Shown here in pieces: positions 60,850 to 64,000 of a stretch of 64,000 nt of DNA. A program made the position numbers and the translations under genes. The notes beneath the pieces are model-generated. The model saw nothing but the letters and a program-made list of their open reading frames with translations, made no database searches and was not told the DNA's origin. Origin of the DNA: Thalassovita sp. (lineage in GTDB: Bacteria > Pseudomonadota > Alphaproteobacteria > Rhodobacterales > Rhodobacteraceae); NCBI GenBank assembly GCA_029212905.1, contig JARGPB010000011.1, forward strand, positions 62,001 through 126,000. The letters are read 5' to 3'. The stretch's first letter is position 1. Each line of letters begins with the position of its first letter.

Positions 60850-60923
60850 TGGAGCGGGCGGCGGGAATCGAACCCGCGTCATTAGCTTGGAAGGCTAAGG
60901 TCTTACCACTACACAACGCCCGC
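60850..60923 (-). tRNA. tRNA-Gly (anticodon TCC)
   Basis: The 74-nt sequence folds as a cloverleaf. The acceptor stem is GCGGGCG/CGCCCGC, the D-arm contains GTAGTGGTAAGAC, and the anticodon loop CTTCCAA on stem TTAGC/GCTAA gives anticodon TCC. The T-loop is TTCGATTC. The 3' CCA is encoded. Confidence 0.95.
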
Positions 60924-61056
60924 TCAGCAGGATCACGAGATAGGCGAACCGCTGAGCGAGGTCAAGGCGATTTCTCTGCCGAGAGCGGACAAATCCATCC
61001 CCGAATTAGCCGTACGATCATGGGTCATGTGGATGCAAAATCATGCGCCCGCGACA

Positions 61057-61821
61057 TTAGCCAACGATATGATAGCCCCCATCGATGTAGTGCACGCCCC
61101 CGGTGATGTTCTTGGATTCGTCACTGGCCAGAAAGGCGGCATAGGCCCCGACATCCTCGACCGTAGCCAGATGATGGGTCGGGGCGCGCTCTGCGGCCAG
61201 CGCCATCAGGTCGTCAAAATGGTCAATTCCGCTGGCGGCGCGGGTCATCAATGGCCCGGGAGACAGCGCATTCACGCGGATTGCTTTTTCTCCCAGCTCG
61301 GCTGCCATGTATTTGGTCGCAGATTCCAACGCGGCCTTGACCGGCCCCATGACGTTGTAGTGCTCGACCACCTTTTCGGCGCCGTAGTAGCTGACGGTCA
61401 TGCAAGAGCCGCCCGCACGCATCAAAGGTTCGGCTTGGCGAGTCAGGTGGATGAAACTACCGACCGAGACGTCCATCGCCATCTGGAACCCCTCGCGCGA
61501 ACAGTCGGTGACACGGCCGTGCAGGTCTTCCATCGGGCAAAAGGCAATCGCGTGGATCAGGGTATCCAACTGCCCCCATTCGGTCTGGATCTGCGCGAAA
61601 ACCGCATCAATCTGGGCCGTATCCGTCACGTCCAGCGGGGCAATGATCTGGGCACCCAGTTCCTCGGCTAACGGGCGCACAAAGGGTTCGGCTTTGGCAT
61701 TCAGATAGGTAACTGCCAGATCCGCCCCCTGATCCCGTAAGGCCTTGGCGATGCCATAGGCAATTGAATGGCGGTTGGCGATTCCAACGATCAGGGCTTT
61801 CTTGCCGACAAGGGAAAACAT
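61057..61821 (-). CDS. fabI: Enoyl-[acyl-carrier-protein] reductase FabI
   Basis: This 254-residue NADH-dependent reductase catalyses the last step of fatty acid elongation. The nucleotide motif is GIANRHSIAYGIAKAL; the catalytic pair is Tyr and Lys in YNVMGPVK (spacing of six residues), and SYYGAEKV precedes it. It ends NITGGVHYIDGGYHIVG, which is typical of FabI. It is monocistronic. Confidence 0.94.
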   Translation of the reverse strand: MFSLVGKKALIVGIANRHSIAYGIAKALRDQGADLAVTYLNAKAEPFVRPLAEELGAQIIAPLDVTDTAQIDAVFAQIQTEWGQLDTLIHAIAFCPMEDLHGRVTDCSREGFQMAMDVSVGSFIHLTRQAEPLMRAGGSCMTVSYYGAEKVVEHYNVMGPVKAALESATKYMAAELGEKAIRVNALSPGPLMTRAASGIDHFDDLMALAAERAPTHHLATVEDVGAYAAFLASDESKNITGGVHYIDGGYHIVG

Positions 61822-61987
61822 ACAGGCCTCTTTGGGTGCAGGGTTTCGCTTAGGCTAGGCCGAGTATGTAACAGGCTCTAGTCGCAATGCTGCATTGCGG
61901 CGAAAAATCTGCAAAGTGCCGGATATGCAGGCGGATTGGCGGGGGCGGCTGGCTGTGCTAGGCCAAGCACGATTCCATGAGGCCCCG

Positions 61988-62248
61988 ATGACCGACTATC
62001 TGATCCGATACCGTAACCTGTCCGGCGACGCCCCGATGAGCCCCGTCTCAGAGCATATCGAGGCCCCAAGCGCACAAGCCGCTATCGCCGCGCTCAAGGC
62101 CCGTCACCCGGATCAGGACCTTAGAATCGAACGCACCGCGGACACTACGCCCGCACCGAAAAAGCGCCGCACACGGGCGGAATGGATCATCCTGGCGTTT
62201 GTCGTGGTCCTGGGCGGGATCAATCTGGTCACTCGGATGCTGCGCTAG
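61988..62248 (+). CDS. Small membrane protein of unknown function
   Basis: This 86-residue protein starts MTDYLIRYRNLSGDAPMSPV, has a charged middle (PAPKKRRTRAE) and ends with one transmembrane helix (WIILAFVVVLGGINLV). I do not recognise a family. ATG at 61988 is preceded by GAGG at 5 nt; an upstream ATG at 61895 would add an unlikely extension. It lies 65 nt before tex. Confidence 0.7.
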   Translation: MTDYLIRYRNLSGDAPMSPVSEHIEAPSAQAAIAALKARHPDQDLRIERTADTTPAPKKRRTRAEWIILAFVVVLGGINLVTRMLR

Positions 62249-62313
62249 GGCTTGGCGACCGGGTCCCGGACCGCTAGACAGGCTGTCCGAGTTCCAGCCA
62301 GAGGGTGTTTTCC

Positions 62314-64000
62314 ATGTCCATCGCTGCCGCGGCCGAGCGCCGCATTCCGACCCTGATTGCCACCGAAATTCAGGCGCGCCCCGAACAGGTGGCCTCTGCG
62401 ATCAAACTGCTGGACGAAGGCGCAACCGTGCCCTTTGTTGCACGCTATCGCAAAGAGGTGACAGGCGGGCTGGACGATACACAACTGCGCAACCTAGCCG
62501 ATCGGCTGGGCTATTTACGCGAGCTGAATGACCGGCGCGGCGTCATTCTGGCCGCGATCCAAGAGCAAGGGAAACTGACGCCAGAACTGGAGAAATCCAT
62601 CGCCGGGGCGGAAACAAAATCCACGCTCGAAGACATCTATCTGCCGTACAAACGCAAGCGCCGCACCCGCGCGATGATCGCCCGCGAAAACGGGCTGGCG
62701 CCTCTGGCCGCTCAGATCCTGGCGGACCGCAGCGCCGATCCCGAAACCCTGGCCGCCGCCTATCTAAGCGACCCCGTGCCGGATGTGAAAACCGCGCTGG
62801 ACGGCGCCCGCGACATCATCGGCGAAGACCTGTCTGAAAACGCCGACCTGCTGGGCCGGTTGCGCACGTTCCTGCAACGCGAGGCCCTGGTGACATCCAA
62901 AGTGGTCGAGGGACAGGAACAGGCGGGGGCTAAATTCTCGGACTATTTCGCGCAATCGGAACGCTGGGCCACCATCCCCGGCCACCGCGCGCTGGCGATG
63001 TTCCGTGGCCGGAACGAGGGCTTCTTGCAGATCGACATTGTCGTAGATCCCGACGCCCTGCCCGGCCAAAATCGCGCCGAACAGATGGTCGCCACCGAAT
63101 TGCAGGCCAGCGGCACTGGCCCCGGTGACATCTGGCTGCGTAAAATCGCCGGTTTTGTCTGGCGGGTAAAGCTGCACATCTCTTTGTCCATTGATCTGCT
63201 GACCGACCTGCGCCACCGCGCCGAAGAAGAGGCAATCAACGTTTTTGCCCGCAATCTGAAGGATTTGCTGCTGGCCGCGCCCGCGGGCAACATGGCGACA
63301 CTGGGTCTGGATCCGGGCATTCGGACCGGCGTAAAATGCGCTGTCGTGGATGCGACCGGCAAATTGCTGGACACAGCAACAATCTATCCGTTCCAGCCGA
63401 AAAACGACGTGCGGGGCGCGCAGGCCACTCTGGCCGATCTGATCACGCGCCACAAAATCGACCTGATCGCTATCGGCAACGGTACCGCCAGCCGCGAAAC
63501 CGAAAAACTGGTTGCGGACCTTCTGGCGCTCAGCCGCGCCCCGAAAAAACCCACCAAGGTCGTCGTCAGCGAGGCCGGGGCCTCGGTTTACTCGGCTTCG
63601 GAACTGGCGGCACAGGAATTTCCGGGGCTGGATGTGTCCTTGCGCGGGGCCGTCTCCATCGCCCGCCGTCTTCAGGACCCTCTGGCCGAGCTGGTCAAGA
63701 TCGAGCCGAAATCCATCGGCGTCGGCCAGTATCAGCATGATGTGGATCAGCGCCGACTCAGCAAATCTCTGGACGCGGTGGTCGAGGACGCGGTGAACGC
63801 CGTGGGGGTCGATCTGAACACCGCCTCGGCCCCCTTGCTGGCGCGGGTCGCGGGGATCGGGCCGGGCCTGTCGGACGCCATCGTTGCGCACCGCGATATG
63901 AACGGCGCCTTCCGCGCACGCAAAGACCTGCTGAAAGTCGCCCGTCTGGGCCCCAAGGCGTTCGAACAATGCGCAGGCTTCTTGCGTATCCGCGACGGGG
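62314..64000 (+). CDS. tex: RNA-binding transcription accessory protein Tex, 5' part
   Basis: This is the first 562 residues of Tex, a conserved nucleic-acid-binding protein; the S1 domain lies beyond the window. Visible parts are the N-terminal helical region (IATEIQARPEQVASAIKLLD, PFVARYRKEVTGGLDD, LEDIYLPYKRKRRTRA), the YqgF-like domain (LGLDPGIRTGVKCAVVD) and the helix-hairpin-helix segment (LLARVAGIGPGLSDAIVAHR). GAGGGTG precedes the ATG. Confidence 0.95.
   Translation, partial: MSIAAAAERRIPTLIATEIQARPEQVASAIKLLDEGATVPFVARYRKEVTGGLDDTQLRNLADRLGYLRELNDRRGVILAAIQEQGKLTPELEKSIAGAETKSTLEDIYLPYKRKRRTRAMIARENGLAPLAAQILADRSADPETLAAAYLSDPVPDVKTALDGARDIIGEDLSENADLLGRLRTFLQREALVTSKVVEGQEQAGAKFSDYFAQSERWATIPGHRALAMFRGRNEGFLQIDIVVDPDALPGQNRAEQMVATELQASGTGPGDIWLRKIAGFVWRVKLHISLSIDLLTDLRHRAEEEAINVFARNLKDLLLAAPAGNMATLGLDPGIRTGVKCAVVDATGKLLDTATIYPFQPKNDVRGAQATLADLITRHKIDLIAIGNGTASRETEKLVADLLALSRAPKKPTKVVVSEAGASVYSASELAAQEFPGLDVSLRGAVSIARRLQDPLAELVKIEPKSIGVGQYQHDVDQRRLSKSLDAVVEDAVNAVGVDLNTASAPLLARVAGIGPGLSDAIVAHRDMNGAFRARKDLLKVARLGPKAFEQCAGFLRIRDG

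Noticed and set aside
1..64000. CRISPR array, prophage, insertion sequence or integrase
   Set aside because: No regularly spaced repeats and no transposase, recombinase or phage protein motif were seen anywhere in the window.

Overview
The window comes from a high-GC alphaproteobacterium, most likely a member of the Rhodobacterales (roseobacter or Rhodobacter type). The hydrogenase cluster follows the gene order known from Rhodobacter capsulatus, and Liv-type and Pot-type ABC transporters, CbiZ salvage and tightly overlapping operons also fit this group. No rRNA, CRISPR array, phage or transposase gene was found. One tRNA-Gly is present.

Positions 1-14.5 kb hold an acyl-CoA catabolic region. 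On the minus strand a Liv-type ABC transporter (livH, livM, livG, livF), a FadD-like acyl-CoA synthetase, the Liv binding protein and the start of an acyl-CoA dehydrogenase run as one block, with a strong terminator before the dehydrogenase. On the plus strand a TetR regulator diverges from livH. It is followed by a thiolase, a FadB-like bifunctional enzyme, an alpha-methylacyl-CoA racemase/CoA-transferase family protein, a PaaG-like crotonase and a nitronate monooxygenase. Together they look like uptake, activation and beta-oxidation of a carboxylic acid, perhaps methyl-branched or aromatic. A short leader ORF with a strong ribosome-binding site precedes livH.

Positions 14.5-17.9 kb are a copper module: copA-cueR on the minus strand and a divergent CopZ-like chaperone. 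Two CueR-type promoters lie between them.

Positions 17.9-37.2 kb are a complete uptake [NiFe]-hydrogenase locus on the minus strand, in transcription order hupT-hupU-hupV-hypF-hupS-hupL-(59-aa membrane peptide)-hupC-terminator-hupD-hupF-hupG-hupH-hupJ-hupK-hypA-hypB-hupR-hypC-hypD-hypE. HupUV is the H2 sensor and HupT/HupR the two-component system. HupSLC is the membrane-bound enzyme and the rest build the metal centre. HupR has lost the sigma-54 contact motif and the Walker B acidic residues. Upstream, an MhpA-like FAD monooxygenase and a DUF2783-like peptide face a divergent LuxR-type regulator.

Positions 39.8-45.2 kb are a cobalamin locus: btuB-btuF-btuC-btuD-cbiZ behind a cobalamin riboswitch. 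A GNAT acetyltransferase and a GntR regulator follow. A perfect palindrome separates the GntR gene from a divergent PotABCD-type transporter operon that ends in an Asp/Glu/hydantoin racemase family gene. This operon converges, with overlapping stop codons, on eutBC, a B12-dependent ethanolamine ammonia-lyase.

Positions 54-64 kb hold an acyl-CoA synthetase, a BON-LysM protein, an ABCB-type exporter, a potassium channel with a zinc ribbon, an Lrp regulator with a LysE-type exporter, tRNA-Gly(TCC), fabI, a small membrane protein and the 5' part of tex.
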